A stretch of DNA of 64,000 nt from an uncultured Sunxiuqinia sp. (GTDB lineage: Bacteria > Bacteroidota > Bacteroidia > Bacteroidales > Prolixibacteraceae): assembly GCF_947495665.1 (NCBI RefSeq), contig NZ_CANLZV010000003.1:283059-347058 (forward strand), written 5' to 3'. The notes under the pieces were generated by a model, which ran no database searches, was not told where the DNA came from, and saw only the letters and a program-made list of their open reading frames with translations. Positions 21,181 to 30,310 of this stretch are shown piece after piece (the stretch's first letter is position 1; each line of letters opens with the position of its first letter). Position numbers and translations under genes: made by a program.

Positions 21181-22401
21181 ATGGATGCTAAACTGAAAAC
21201 AAAGATCAAAGAATTTGTATTAAGTGAAGTTAATGAGCCTGTTGCTGCAGCAACACCTGATCCCTTTTGGCAAAGCCTGAAAAATACCGGTACCGAACTG
21301 TGGCTGGACACGGGGGATATCGATGAAGCGAATAAAAACTGGACCTCCGAAATGACGGCCTTAACCACCAATAACACCTTAATTAATAAAGAAATTCAGA
21401 AAGGAATTTATGACGAACTGATCGGTCAGGCGAAAGCAATTGTTCAAGATTTACCTATCCGGGAGCAGATCATGGAAATAGCCTTTATCGTAAACGCCAG
21501 GCACGGCTTGAGGCTGGCTAAAAAGTTTGGGGGATTTGTCAGTGTTGAACTGCACACCAATACAGCCCACAATATGGAGGCTACGGTAGATTATGGGTTG
21601 CGCTATTTCGAACTTTGTCCTGAGCAGTTTATTGTCAAGGTTCCCTATACGGCTTCGGGAATGCTTGCTGCGCGCAAGTTGCGGGATTTAGGCGTAAAAA
21701 TCAATTTTACGCTTGAATTTAGTGCTCGCCAGAATGTTTTGGTGGCGTCAATTACAAAACCCAATTACCTGAATGTTTTCCTGGGGCGCCTGGGGGCTTA
21801 CATTAAAGACAATGGGCTTGGAGATGGTTCCGGAGCAGGGGAAAAGGCCGTTCTTGAAACCCAGCGTTGGGTGACCAAACTGACTTCAAAAAATAAGGTT
21901 CCCACCAAGCTGATTGCGGCCAGCTTGCGCAGTGCCAGCCAACTGGAAGATTTGGCCGGAGTGGATGTATTTACCATGCCAACTCAGGTAGCCGCAGCAG
22001 GAAAAGCAAGCCTGAAGGGGAACTTCAGCTCCAGGCTTGATGCTGATTACCCCGTTCACTTAAATTCGCCGGAAGATGAGCCTTTGATTTCGAAGCTGTG
22101 GCATGTTTCGGAAGAGGAACTTGCGCTGGCCCTGGACCTTGGTGCCAACCTCCCTCAGGATGGCAATGAATTGATTCAGCGAGTGCATGATGCCGGCTTC
22201 CGAGATCTGTTCCCGTATTTAAGTGATGAGGATCTGGAGGATATTGCCAGTGACGGCAAGATTCCGGTTCACGAGCGATGGGCTTCAAGAATAAAGTCTG
22301 GCGAACTGGCTGTTGATACCTTGCTGAATCTGGCCGGGCTGGCCAGTTTTACAAAAGATCAGGCACAGTTGGATGCACGGATCGAACGGCTGATCAGTTA
22401 A
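21181..22401 (+). CDS. Transaldolase-family protein
   Basis: 406 aa, TIM-barrel transaldolase family. The likely Schiff-base Lys is in FIVKVPYTASGMLA (about 157-170). LWLDTGDIDEANK near residue 40, LTTNNTLINKEI near 60 and INFTLEFSARQNVLVA near 180 mirror the active-site strands of Tal/Fsa enzymes. It is longer than classical transaldolase (about 315-335 aa), with an extra C-terminal region beyond residue 300 (ISKLWHVSEEEL). Role in the non-oxidative pentose phosphate pathway is likely, but activity on other aldol substrates is possible. No pentose-phosphate gene is adjacent. Confidence 0.82.
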   Translation: MDAKLKTKIKEFVLSEVNEPVAAATPDPFWQSLKNTGTELWLDTGDIDEANKNWTSEMTALTTNNTLINKEIQKGIYDELIGQAKAIVQDLPIREQIMEIAFIVNARHGLRLAKKFGGFVSVELHTNTAHNMEATVDYGLRYFELCPEQFIVKVPYTASGMLAARKLRDLGVKINFTLEFSARQNVLVASITKPNYLNVFLGRLGAYIKDNGLGDGSGAGEKAVLETQRWVTKLTSKNKVPTKLIAASLRSASQLEDLAGVDVFTMPTQVAAAGKASLKGNFSSRLDADYPVHLNSPEDEPLISKLWHVSEEELALALDLGANLPQDGNELIQRVHDAGFRDLFPYLSDEDLEDIASDGKIPVHERWASRIKSGELAVDTLLNLAGLASFTKDQAQLDARIERLIS

Positions 22402-22434
22402 AGTTTGGCTTAACAGATCCTTTTTTTGCCTGTC

Positions 22435-23085
22435 TCAAATTTCGACCAATTGGTTTTTAATGGCATACATCACCAGTTGAGCGGTATTTTTACTCTCACT
22501 TTTCTCCAGAATATTGGAGCGGTGTTTGTCAACCGTTCGCTTGGAAATGAATAGCTGATCGGCAATTTCCTGGTTTGAAAATCCCTGGCAAATGAGAATC
22601 AGAATTTCGGTTTCCCGTTCGGATAATACATTCTGTTTTTCATGATGTTGAGACTTGGATCGCAGGCTGCTGACCAGATTCTGCAGGAGTTCGGAAGAAA
22701 AATAAGTACCCCCTTCTGCTACCGTTTCCAGTGCCTGTTTGACTTCCTGAATATCTGAATCCTTCAGCAAAAAACCTTTAACTCCGGCATCAACCATTTT
22801 GTAGTAATAATCCTCTTCCCCATACATCGAAAGGGTAATAATCTTCAGGTCGGGATTCTTTTTGATGGCCCGGCTGGCAGCCTCAATACCATCCATTACC
22901 GGCATGTCAATGTCCAGCAGCACCAGGTCAGGGGTTTGTGTTTCCAGCAAGTCCAGAAATTCCTGCCCGTTAGCAGCTTCTCCGCTTACGGTGTACTCGT
23001 TCAGGTTGTTTAGCAAAATTCGCAAGCCATTGCGAAATAAGGTGTGGTCGTCGACCAGCATGATATGGTAGTTGGGTTTATTCAT
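22435..23085 (-). CDS. NarL/LuxR-family response regulator
   Basis: 216 aa. Receiver domain with acidic VDDHTLFRNGLRILL and phospho-acceptor Asp58 in LVLLDIDMPVMDG, then GFLLKDS. The C-terminal LuxR-type HTH (about 150-210) has LSERETEILILICQGFSNQE and LFISKRTVDKHRSNILEK. The first 8 bases overlap the end of the kinase gene, so the pair is one operon. Target genes are unknown. Confidence 0.95.
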   Translation of the reverse strand: MNKPNYHIMLVDDHTLFRNGLRILLNNLNEYTVSGEAANGQEFLDLLETQTPDLVLLDIDMPVMDGIEAASRAIKKNPDLKIITLSMYGEEDYYYKMVDAGVKGFLLKDSDIQEVKQALETVAEGGTYFSSELLQNLVSSLRSKSQHHEKQNVLSERETEILILICQGFSNQEIADQLFISKRTVDKHRSNILEKSESKNTAQLVMYAIKNQLVEI

Positions 23086-24040
23086 CCTTATCTATTTTTA
23101 CTTTGATGTTGACACGGGTACCTTGGTGAGGTTTACTTTCAATATGCAGTTCACCTTTCAGCGAATTGATGCGCGAGTAAATATTGGATAAGCCCATTCC
23201 TCCCGTTGAAGGCTGCTTCTCCAGTTGTTTTTTGTTGAACCCAATGCCATCGTCCTTATAGGTGATGACAAGCTCCTGCTCGATGTGCTGAAGGTTTATG
23301 CGTATATTTTTGGCTTTGGCGTGCTTAATGGTATTGTTAATCAGCTCGCATACCACCCGGTAGAGCACTACCTCAATGTTGTTGGAAAACCGCTCGTTTG
23401 TAATGTTCGAACTCAGGTGAATGCGAATAGCTTTGGTTGCATTGATCTTGTTGGTGAAATTGCGCAAAGCACGCAGCAGGCCAAAGTTGTTGAGGACATG
23501 CGGACTCAGGTTATCCGAAATTTCTTTAAGCGATTTCATGGCTTCATTGATGACCATTTCGGTGTTCGATACAATTTCCCGCGAAGCCTGGTCGTGTTCC
23601 AGCTGAGCGAGCGATGAAATGGACATTTTTACTGTCGACAGCAAAGGCCCCAGACCATCGTGCAGGTCTTTGGCAAAGCGCTTTCGTTCTTTTTCTTCGG
23701 TTTGAATGATGGCATTCAGAAACATCTTTTCCATCAGGCGGCGCGAATCTTCTACGCGTTTCATGTATTTAAAAATCCGCTGAATCATGAAAACGCCAAT
23801 GGCAAAGGTGAGGGAAATAACCACGCCAAACCAAATGACGACTTCACCCAGCTCTTGAGGTTCAAAATTGCTGATGAAGGGCAGGAATTCAACCATGCGG
23901 CTGATGGCCATGACGATGAAGCCAACGGTCAGCAAAATCCAGGAGAAATTGAATTTAGTGACGCGGGTGAGCTTGATGGCAACCCCTGCCGCAAAAAACT
24001 GGAGGATGATGGAAAATCCTAATAAAACTTGAAGTACCAT
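23078..24040 (-). CDS. Membrane sensor histidine kinase (HisKA_3 type)
   Basis: 320 aa. Three membrane segments near residues 3-22, 34-50 and 66-87, with no sizeable outer domain, so it may sense a membrane or intracellular signal. The HisKA_3 dimerisation region holds phospho-acceptor His127 in RFAKDLHDGLGPLLS. The HATPase region has ELINNTIKHAKAKNI (N box), DDGIGFN (G1) and GGMGLSNIYSR (G2). This is the NarX/DegS class and pairs with the overlapping LuxR-type regulator. A promoter that matches consensus exactly lies 23 bases upstream. Confidence 0.94.
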   Translation of the reverse strand: MVLQVLLGFSIILQFFAAGVAIKLTRVTKFNFSWILLTVGFIVMAISRMVEFLPFISNFEPQELGEVVIWFGVVISLTFAIGVFMIQRIFKYMKRVEDSRRLMEKMFLNAIIQTEEKERKRFAKDLHDGLGPLLSTVKMSISSLAQLEHDQASREIVSNTEMVINEAMKSLKEISDNLSPHVLNNFGLLRALRNFTNKINATKAIRIHLSSNITNERFSNNIEVVLYRVVCELINNTIKHAKAKNIRINLQHIEQELVITYKDDGIGFNKKQLEKQPSTGGMGLSNIYSRINSLKGELHIESKPHQGTRVNIKVKIDKDE

Positions 24041-24063
24041 GCGTGTTGAATTTGAGCTTCCTG

Positions 24064-24094
24064 CAAATGTACAATTGCCAAAGGGCTTTTCAAA
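24064..24094 (-). promoter_or_regulatory. Promoter of the kinase-regulator operon, exact consensus
   Basis: Minus strand TTTG, 19 bases, TACATTTG, an exact match to the Bacteroidota TTTG-N19-21-TAnnTTTG consensus. The box ends 23 bases before the kinase ATG. Confidence 0.65.
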
Positions 24095-24175
24095 CTTTGA
24101 ATGGCCGGCAGCTGAAAGAAAACAGGATTTTGCTGTAGTTGAATCTGGTTTGAAGCAATGACTATTTGCTGCTTG

Positions 24176-24208
24176 CTTGAGTCGGATCGCAATATTATTG
24201 TACTTTTG
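24176..24208 (+). promoter_or_regulatory. Promoter of the AddA-like helicase gene
   Basis: CTTG, 21 bases, TACTTTTG: exact -7 box, one mismatch at -33, spacer within range. The box ends 39 bases before the ATG. Confidence 0.5.
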
Positions 24209-24247
24209 TTTAACACATACTTTCAGTTAACTTTTTCGAAAATAAGC

Positions 24248-27200
24248 ATGTCGAAACTCAAAATTTATAAAGCCTCAGCCGGCTCCGGAAAAACTTTTCG
24301 CCTGGCCCTTGAATACCTGAAGATTGCCCTGGATAACGAGTGGAACTACAAAAACATTTTGGCAGTTACCTTTACCAACAAGGCCACCACGGAAATGAAA
24401 GAACGGGTGATAGAAGAGCTTTATGTGTTGGCCAAAGAAAAGCCTTCGCCTTACTTGCCTTTACTGAAGCAGGAAATGAAGCTGAGTGAGCCGGATATTG
24501 CTGAACGTGCACGAAAAAGTCTGAAACGGATTTTGCACGATTACTCGCGTTTTTCAATCAGCACGATTGACAGTTTTTTTCAGCGGGTTATCAAATCGTT
24601 TAACCGCGAGCTGGGCATCAATTCATCGTACCAGGTTGATTTGGAAGACAACCTGATTCTGGAGGAAGCAGTGGACGAATTGCTGCTTTCCATCGAAGAT
24701 AACCCGGAGTTACTGGAATGGTTGAAGAAGTTTGCCAATGAAAAGATCAGGGAAGGCGGTGGCTGGAACCTGAAAAATGATATTCTGAAGTTGGGCGTGC
24801 AAATTTACAATGAAACCTTCAAGGCACTGAACCAAACCCTGCACGAGAAAATCAATGATAAAGCATTTATCACGCAGTACCAAAAGGATCTGAATCGTCT
24901 GATTTTTCAGTTTGAAAGTAATTTGAAACGAATTGGGCGGGCTGGTTTACTGACCATGCAGCAACATGGCGTGTCGGTGGATGATTTTAAATATAAGAAA
25001 AGCGGTGCTTGCAGTTCATTTCAACGGCTGACCGATTTGAACCTGGATAACTGGCCCGGCACCCGGGTGCTGGATGCAGCCAACGATCCGGAAGTGTGGA
25101 CGAAGAAGAACGACAAAGCCAATGTGATGGAAGCGGCCGTTGCTTTGCAATCATTGTTAAATGAAGCGGTTGAGTTTTACTTTCAAAAACTGCACGAATA
25201 CAACAGCGCCAAACTCATCGTGAGCCAACTTTATACCTTAGGGATTCTGGTTGACTTGCAAGCCATGGTGCGCAAAGTAACGCAGGAGAAAGGTGTTGTG
25301 CTGATTTCTGAATCGGGAACCTTGTTGAAAAGCATTATCGATGATTCGGACACGCCGTTTATCTATGAGAAAACCGGTGTTTTTTACAACCACTTCATGA
25401 TTGATGAGTTTCAGGACACCTCGGGCTTGCAATGGGGAAACTTCCGCCCTTTGATTTTAAACGCTCTTTCAGAAGATCATTTGGGCATGGTTGTAGGCGA
25501 TGTGAAACAAGCCATTTACCGGTGGCGAAATGGTGACTGGAACCTGCTTGCAGGCGAAGTGAATGCGCAGTTTCCCGGCAATGGGGTGGAAGAGGAGACT
25601 TTGCAAAAGAACTGGCGAAGTACCGGTAATATTATTCGCTTCAATAACAGTATTTTTCAGGTCATGCCTTATCTGTTTCAGCAAAACATCAATGAGGAGC
25701 TGGAAGCCAATCGCCTGAAGGATAACGAAATGTCGGGGCAGATTGAAGCTATTTACGGACAAAGTTTGCAAGAGATTGCGAATACCAAGCTGGAAAACGA
25801 TGGCGCGATTCGGATGCGGTTTTTCGATAAGCCGAAGGAGGAAGAGAAGGAAGAACTGTTGGAGACGATTCTGGATGAATTGGTGGAAAGAATCAAGGAA
25901 GTTCAGTCAAGCGGAGCCAGCGCTTCGGAGATTGCGGTATTGGTGCGTAAAAAGGACGAAGCCAAGATGGTGGCCGATCGCTTGCTGCAGGAAAATGCGC
26001 TGGGCGATTCTGCTTACAATTTCAATATTTTATCCAGCGAGTCGCTTTATGTGAAAAACTCACCGGCCGTAGGTTTTGTGCTCGCTCTGCTTCAGCTGTT
26101 GGCCGATCCGAACGATGCGGTGGCATTGGCGCTGGCCAATCATTTGTACTACAATGAGCTGTATGATCAGCTTCAGGCTATTCATCGGGTGCCCGATTTG
26201 TCTTTTCCTTCTTCTGACCAGCTCTCACTTGGTTTTGATGCGCTGGTTAAACCGGATGATATCAACTGGTTCGAAAAGCTGACGGATGACAGTAACAAAC
26301 TTTCTGACTTCTTGTCCAGCTTTTATTTTTCGGAAACACTTGGGGGGCGCAATATTCAGGAAATTAGCTTTAAAGTGTGCGAGCTGTTTAACCTTTTCAG
26401 CCTGAAAGAAGAATTAGCCTATTTGCAGGCTTTTATCGATCAGGTGGCGGGTTTTATGAAGAGCCGGACCACGGATATTGCGGCTTTCCTGCTTTGGTGG
26501 GAAGACCAGGGCCAAAAGAAAACCATTGCCGTTTCGGAAGAACTGGATGCCATTCGGATTCAAACCATCCATAAAGCGAAAGGGCTGGAGTACAACTATG
26601 TTTTTATTCCGTTCTGCGACTGGAAAATTGATGTGTCGCCGCAACACGCGCCCATGCTGTGGTGTCGTCCGCAGTTGCCGCCCTTTAATCAACTGGAATT
26701 GGTGCCTGTTAAATTTGAAAAGCGAATGGGGGAGTCTATTTTCTTCCGCGAATATTTTCAGGAAAAAATAAGCAACTACATCGATAATTTGAACATGCTT
26801 TACGTGGCTTTTACACGCGCCCGGACCGCTTTGTTCACCTGGTCAGTAACAACTGGCAAGTTTGGCAACATGGCTGATGTGTTGCTTCATGCTTTGGAAA
26901 AGGCCGCTGCTTTGTCGCTTACACAGGATCAAGCCTTGTTTTGCCAGTTGGCTGAACATTACGATGCCGAGACCATGAGCTTTGCCATGGGCGCTATCAA
27001 GCCTTCCACGTCCAAAGGAAAAATGTTTGAAAATCGCCTGGAAATGAATCAGTTTCGCTTTGCTGATTTTCATGATTACCTGAATTTGCGAAAGCACAAT
27101 GAGCATTTTTTTGTTGCGGATGAACTGGCATCGACGAAGATTAACAAGGGAAAGGTGTTTCATGAAGTGCTGGCGAAAATCTCAACGGCCGATGATGTGG

Positions 27201-27562
27201 ATATGGCGGTGAAATCGTTGGTCTTTAAGGGCGTTGTGCAGGCGGATGAAGCCCAACAAATGACCCAACAGCTGAATGAACTGGTGACTGACCCGGAGGT
27301 GAAAAGCTGGTTTGATGGCACTTATCGCGTGTTGAACGAACGCTCGGTGTTAACCGGAGAAGCCGTGAAACGCCCCGACCGCATTATGCTGGGCGAAAAA
27401 GAGGTGATTGTGGTTGACTATAAATCGGGCGAAAAAGAGTTGGATAAATACCATTACCAGGTGCGTAGTTACGTAAATGAACTGAAGCGTTGCGGCTATC
27501 CCCATGTTTCGGGCTATATTTGGTATACGCAAAGCAATAAACGGGTAAAAGTGGATGATTAA
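24248..27562 (+). CDS. AddA/RecB-like UvrD helicase with C-terminal PD-(D/E)XK nuclease
   Basis: 1104 aa from the ATG at 24248, which places Walker A (YKASAGSGKTFRLA) at residues 7-20 as in AddA/RecB. Further superfamily-1 motifs: FTNKATTEMKERV (Ia), IDEFQDTSGLQW (II), GDVKQAIYRWRNGD (III), QKNWRST (IV) and IRIQTIHKAKGLEYNYVFIP (V), with YVAFTRAR (VI). The C-terminus carries a RecB-family nuclease: GKVFHEVLA, then PDRIMLGEKEVIVVDYKSGE with the Asp and DYK residues. It processes DNA double-strand ends for recombination. No AddB-like partner is next to it in the window. Confidence 0.9.
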   Translation: MSKLKIYKASAGSGKTFRLALEYLKIALDNEWNYKNILAVTFTNKATTEMKERVIEELYVLAKEKPSPYLPLLKQEMKLSEPDIAERARKSLKRILHDYSRFSISTIDSFFQRVIKSFNRELGINSSYQVDLEDNLILEEAVDELLLSIEDNPELLEWLKKFANEKIREGGGWNLKNDILKLGVQIYNETFKALNQTLHEKINDKAFITQYQKDLNRLIFQFESNLKRIGRAGLLTMQQHGVSVDDFKYKKSGACSSFQRLTDLNLDNWPGTRVLDAANDPEVWTKKNDKANVMEAAVALQSLLNEAVEFYFQKLHEYNSAKLIVSQLYTLGILVDLQAMVRKVTQEKGVVLISESGTLLKSIIDDSDTPFIYEKTGVFYNHFMIDEFQDTSGLQWGNFRPLILNALSEDHLGMVVGDVKQAIYRWRNGDWNLLAGEVNAQFPGNGVEEETLQKNWRSTGNIIRFNNSIFQVMPYLFQQNINEELEANRLKDNEMSGQIEAIYGQSLQEIANTKLENDGAIRMRFFDKPKEEEKEELLETILDELVERIKEVQSSGASASEIAVLVRKKDEAKMVADRLLQENALGDSAYNFNILSSESLYVKNSPAVGFVLALLQLLADPNDAVALALANHLYYNELYDQLQAIHRVPDLSFPSSDQLSLGFDALVKPDDINWFEKLTDDSNKLSDFLSSFYFSETLGGRNIQEISFKVCELFNLFSLKEELAYLQAFIDQVAGFMKSRTTDIAAFLLWWEDQGQKKTIAVSEELDAIRIQTIHKAKGLEYNYVFIPFCDWKIDVSPQHAPMLWCRPQLPPFNQLELVPVKFEKRMGESIFFREYFQEKISNYIDNLNMLYVAFTRARTALFTWSVTTGKFGNMADVLLHALEKAAALSLTQDQALFCQLAEHYDAETMSFAMGAIKPSTSKGKMFENRLEMNQFRFADFHDYLNLRKHNEHFFVADELASTKINKGKVFHEVLAKISTADDVDMAVKSLVFKGVVQADEAQQMTQQLNELVTDPEVKSWFDGTYRVLNERSVLTGEAVKRPDRIMLGEKEVIVVDYKSGEKELDKYHYQVRSYVNELKRCGYPHVSGYIWYTQSNKRVKVDD

Positions 27563-27615
27563 GTTTACTTTACGCAGAGCGCAGGCGATTGGTATGAAAC
27601 TTTTCCTTTCGTGGA

Positions 27616-27646
27616 GTTGCCACATTTGCCCAAAAATGTAATTTTG
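27616..27646 (+). promoter_or_regulatory. Promoter of the DUF4293 gene
   Basis: GTTG, 19 bases, TAATTTTG: one mismatch from consensus. The box ends 17 bases before the ATG. Confidence 0.55.
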
Positions 27647-27663
27647 TCAAAAAAAATTAAATC

Positions 27664-28107
27664 ATGATTCAACGTATTCAAACTATTTATATGCTTATTG
27701 CCGCTATCTTGATCGGCGCTTTGTTTACTCTTCCATTTGCTGAAATTGTGGCACACAACGAGTTGTACCTGTTCAATATTAAAGGTATTCTGAAAAATGA
27801 CGAACTGATAAACAACGGACTTCCGATCATGCTTTTTGTCGGGCTTATTCTTGTGCTGCATGTTGTGGCTATCTTTCTTTATAAAAACAGGGTATTGCAG
27901 ATGCGCGTGCTTACGTTTACCATCATTTTGTTGTTGGGGCTGTTTGGCATGTTTTACTTTTTTACCTACTACGATTTTAAAGGAGCTGAAATCAGTTTTA
28001 AGTTGTCTGTTGTGTTTCCTCTAATTGCCATTATTCTCGATTACCTGGCCATTCGTAACATCCGGAAGGATGAAGATTTGGTTCGCTCATTGAACCGGAT
28101 TCGATAA
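27664..28107 (+). CDS. DUF4293-family membrane protein
   Basis: 147 aa with four hydrophobic segments (about 7-27, 55-75, 82-105 and 112-130). The start MIQRIQTIYMLIAAIL and the end RNIRKDEDLVRSLNRIR are the typical ends of DUF4293, a Bacteroidota family of unknown function. It has its own promoter and terminator, so it is monocistronic. Confidence 0.85.
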   Translation: MIQRIQTIYMLIAAILIGALFTLPFAEIVAHNELYLFNIKGILKNDELINNGLPIMLFVGLILVLHVVAIFLYKNRVLQMRVLTFTIILLLGLFGMFYFFTYYDFKGAEISFKLSVVFPLIAIILDYLAIRNIRKDEDLVRSLNRIR

Positions 28108-28127
28108 GCATTGAAATAACATTTTTG

Positions 28128-28160
28128 AAAAGCACTTTCCGTTGGAAGGTGCTTTTTTTT
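28128..28160 (+). terminator. Intrinsic terminator after the DUF4293 gene
   Basis: AAAAGCACTTTCC pairs with GGAAGGTGCTTTT (one mismatch) around a short loop, followed by a run of T. Confidence 0.8.
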
Positions 28161-28400
28161 GTGGTAAACAGTTTGCCTCGGCCTGGAAATGGACCGTTTT
28201 CTGAAAAGGGACCATCTTGGGGGAGTTTATTTTGAATGATGGTTGGAGTGAGAGTTGGGCTGTTAAGTCCTTAGGCAGGTTATAAGATGTGAGAATCCTG
28301 GGTTAATTGCACTTGAACGAATCTCACGAGTAACTTATCCGGAAGATTGAATTGTTGCAGAGTAAGTCGGACAGCAGCTTTTTCGCACCTTATTGACACA
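28161..28400. other. Intergenic stretch with no gene seen
   Basis: Gap between two facing terminators (DUF4293 on the plus strand, rnfA on the minus strand). No ORF of note, tRNA shape, repeat or promoter motif is visible. Confidence 0.5.
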
Positions 28401-28430
28401 AAAAAAGCAACACCCCGTAAGATGTTGCTT
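28401..28430 (-). terminator. Intrinsic terminator of the rnf operon
   Basis: On the minus strand AAGCAACA pairs with TGTTGCTT around a 10-base loop, followed by TTTT. It lies about 80 bases past the rnfA stop. Confidence 0.75.
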
Positions 28431-28512
28431 GACCTATTTCCAAGTGTTTTGTTGGATTCTAATTGCTCATAAGTTTGAAATATAGGTTTTTTTGTAAGAA
28501 AAAGGTTGTTAG

Positions 28513-29085
28513 TTATACCAAGCCACTGAATCCCATGAATGCCATAGCCAAAATGCCGGCAACAATCAGGGCAATCGGTGTTCCTTTCAATCCTTTCGGA
28601 ATGTTCATTAGGTCGAGGTGTTCACGCAGGCCGGCAAACAGCACCAAGGCTAAGCCAAATCCAATGGCGTTTGCAATGGCAAAAACCACGCCTTCCATCA
28701 AATTAAATTCTTTCTGATAGGTAAGGATTGCCACACCTAAAATAGCACAGTTCGTCGTAATTAGTGGCAAGAAAACGCCCAAGGCCTGGTAAAGCGATGG
28801 ACTCACTTTTTTCAGGATAATTTCAACCAATTGTACCAATGAAGCAATAACCAGAATGAAGAAAATGGTTTGCAGAAACTGTAAACCCAGCGGGTTCAGA
28901 ATCGATACCTGAATCAGGTAAGTTACAATCGTTGCAATAACCATCACAAAAGTTACCGCACCGGTCATGCCTACAGCTGTCGAGATTTTCTTGGAAACAC
29001 CCAAAAACGGGCATATCCCCAGGAATTGGTTAAGTACAATGTTGTTGACAAAAATAGCCGATATAATGATAATAATATATTCCAT
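28513..29085 (-). CDS. rnfA: Rnf complex membrane subunit A
   Basis: 190 aa, six transmembrane segments, close in length to other RnfA/NqrE proteins. The start MEYIIIIISAIFVNNIVLNQ and the motif GICPFLGVSKK are family hallmarks; the conserved Cys of this motif is in the half-membrane iron-sulfur site shared with RnfE. Part of the inner-membrane ferredoxin:NAD+ oxidoreductase that pumps Na+ or H+. Last gene of the operon. A strong ribosome-binding site (AGGAGG, 7 bases before ATG) is present, unusual for this phylum. Confidence 0.95.
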   Translation of the reverse strand: MEYIIIIISAIFVNNIVLNQFLGICPFLGVSKKISTAVGMTGAVTFVMVIATIVTYLIQVSILNPLGLQFLQTIFFILVIASLVQLVEIILKKVSPSLYQALGVFLPLITTNCAILGVAILTYQKEFNLMEGVVFAIANAIGFGLALVLFAGLREHLDLMNIPKGLKGTPIALIVAGILAMAFMGFSGLV

Positions 29086-29096
29086 GGTAAGACCTC

Positions 29097-29681
29097 CTAT
29101 GCTTTATTCATTCGGTTGATTAATGCAATCAGGTATCCCAGAACAATAAATGCTCCCGGGGCCAGTACAAACAGCAACATGCCATAATCTTCGGGGAAGA
29201 TTGCGATGTCAAAGATTTTTCCACTACCCAAAAATTCGCGGGCAGCTCCCAGCAGGGTTAAGGCAAACGCAAAACCTAAGCCCATTCCCAAGCCATCGAT
29301 GGCAGAGGAAACAAGGGTGTTTTTCGAGGCGAAGGCTTCTGCCCGTCCCAGTACAATGCAGTTTACCACAATCAGCGGAATGAATAAGCCCAGACTTTTG
29401 TAAAGGGCTGGCAGGTAAGCTTGCATCACCAGCTCTACAACTGTTACCAACGAGGCAATAACTACAATGAAACTGGGGATTTTAACTTTGCTGGGGATGA
29501 CATTTTTGATGGCTGAAATGACAATGTTTGACATTAGCAACACAAAAGTTGTTGCCAGACCCATACCCAATCCGTTGATGGCCGAAGAGGTAACTCCAAG
29601 TGTTGGACACATGCCAAGCAATAAGACGAAAACCGGGTTTTCTTTGATAAATCCTTTGGTGAAGTTCTTCATTTGATTCAT
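29097..29681 (-). CDS. rnfE: Rnf complex membrane subunit E
   Basis: 194 aa, paralogue of RnfA with six membrane segments. [20 protein letters not shown] holds the conserved Cys; the end is [14 protein letters not shown]. It forms with RnfA the membrane core of the complex. Its start overlaps the rnfG stop by four bases (ATGA) and is preceded by AAGGAGG at 6 bases. rnfA follows after 11 bases. Confidence 0.95.
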   Translation of the reverse strand: MNQMKNFTKGFIKENPVFVLLLGMCPTLGVTSSAINGLGMGLATTFVLLMSNIVISAIKNVIPSKVKIPSFIVVIASLVTVVELVMQAYLPALYKSLGLFIPLIVVNCIVLGRAEAFASKNTLVSSAIDGLGMGLGFAFALTLLGAAREFLGSGKIFDIAIFPEDYGMLLFVLAPGAFIVLGYLIALINRMNKA

Positions 29682-30310
29682 GACTGTCCTCCTTCATTCA
29701 ATTGATTGGTACTGATTTCCTGCTGATCCGGATTGTTTTTGTAGGTGTTGTAAGCCCTGACAATCGCATCTAAAAAGGCGCGGCTGGTAATTGTTGAAGC
29801 GGTGATTGCATCCACATCGCCACCATCTTTGCTCACTTCAAATTTACTTGTTGCCGGACTTTTGCCAATAATGTTTTGTCCGGGTTTGCTTTCATCTTTA
29901 AACCAAGTGTTCATTTTGGCTCCTAAACCCGGCGTTTCTTTGTGTTCAAGTACCTCAAAGCCTGTAACTGTTCCATCGGGAGCCAAACCAGCCATAATGC
30001 TGATCAGTCCGCTAAAACCATCTTTGGTAAAGGTTTTTACTGCAATTCCCACCAACTGTTGGTTGGCATCGTAAGCCGGGAAAAACTCCAGGCTGTCAGT
30101 CGCATCTTCGGGCAGTACTTTATAGGAGTCGCCGAGCGTGTCGAAGGCCGGCAAAACGCTTTCAATCGCTTCTTTTTGTGCTTTTTGTTTGGCCAGGGCA
30201 ATATCACCTTTGGTCAAGTCGTAAATAAAACCCAGTATCGTTGCCGCAATCAAGGTAACCAAAAACAGGGTCAAGGTCATGTTTAAAAATGTCGATTCTT
30301 TTTGTGCCAT
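29678..30310 (-). CDS. rnfG: Rnf complex flavoprotein subunit G
   Basis: 210 aa. One N-terminal membrane helix ([19 protein letters not shown]) anchors a periplasmic FMN-binding domain. FMN is expected to attach covalently at a Thr in [13 protein letters not shown] (about 172-184), the family's attachment region. KETPGLGAK is also typical of RnfG. It overlaps rnfD by one base and rnfE by four. GGAGGG stands 8 bases before the ATG. Confidence 0.94.
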   Translation of the reverse strand: MAQKESTFLNMTLTLFLVTLIAATILGFIYDLTKGDIALAKQKAQKEAIESVLPAFDTLGDSYKVLPEDATDSLEFFPAYDANQQLVGIAVKTFTKDGFSGLISIMAGLAPDGTVTGFEVLEHKETPGLGAKMNTWFKDESKPGQNIIGKSPATSKFEVSKDGGDVDAITASTITSRAFLDAIVRAYNTYKNNPDQQEISTNQLNEGGQS

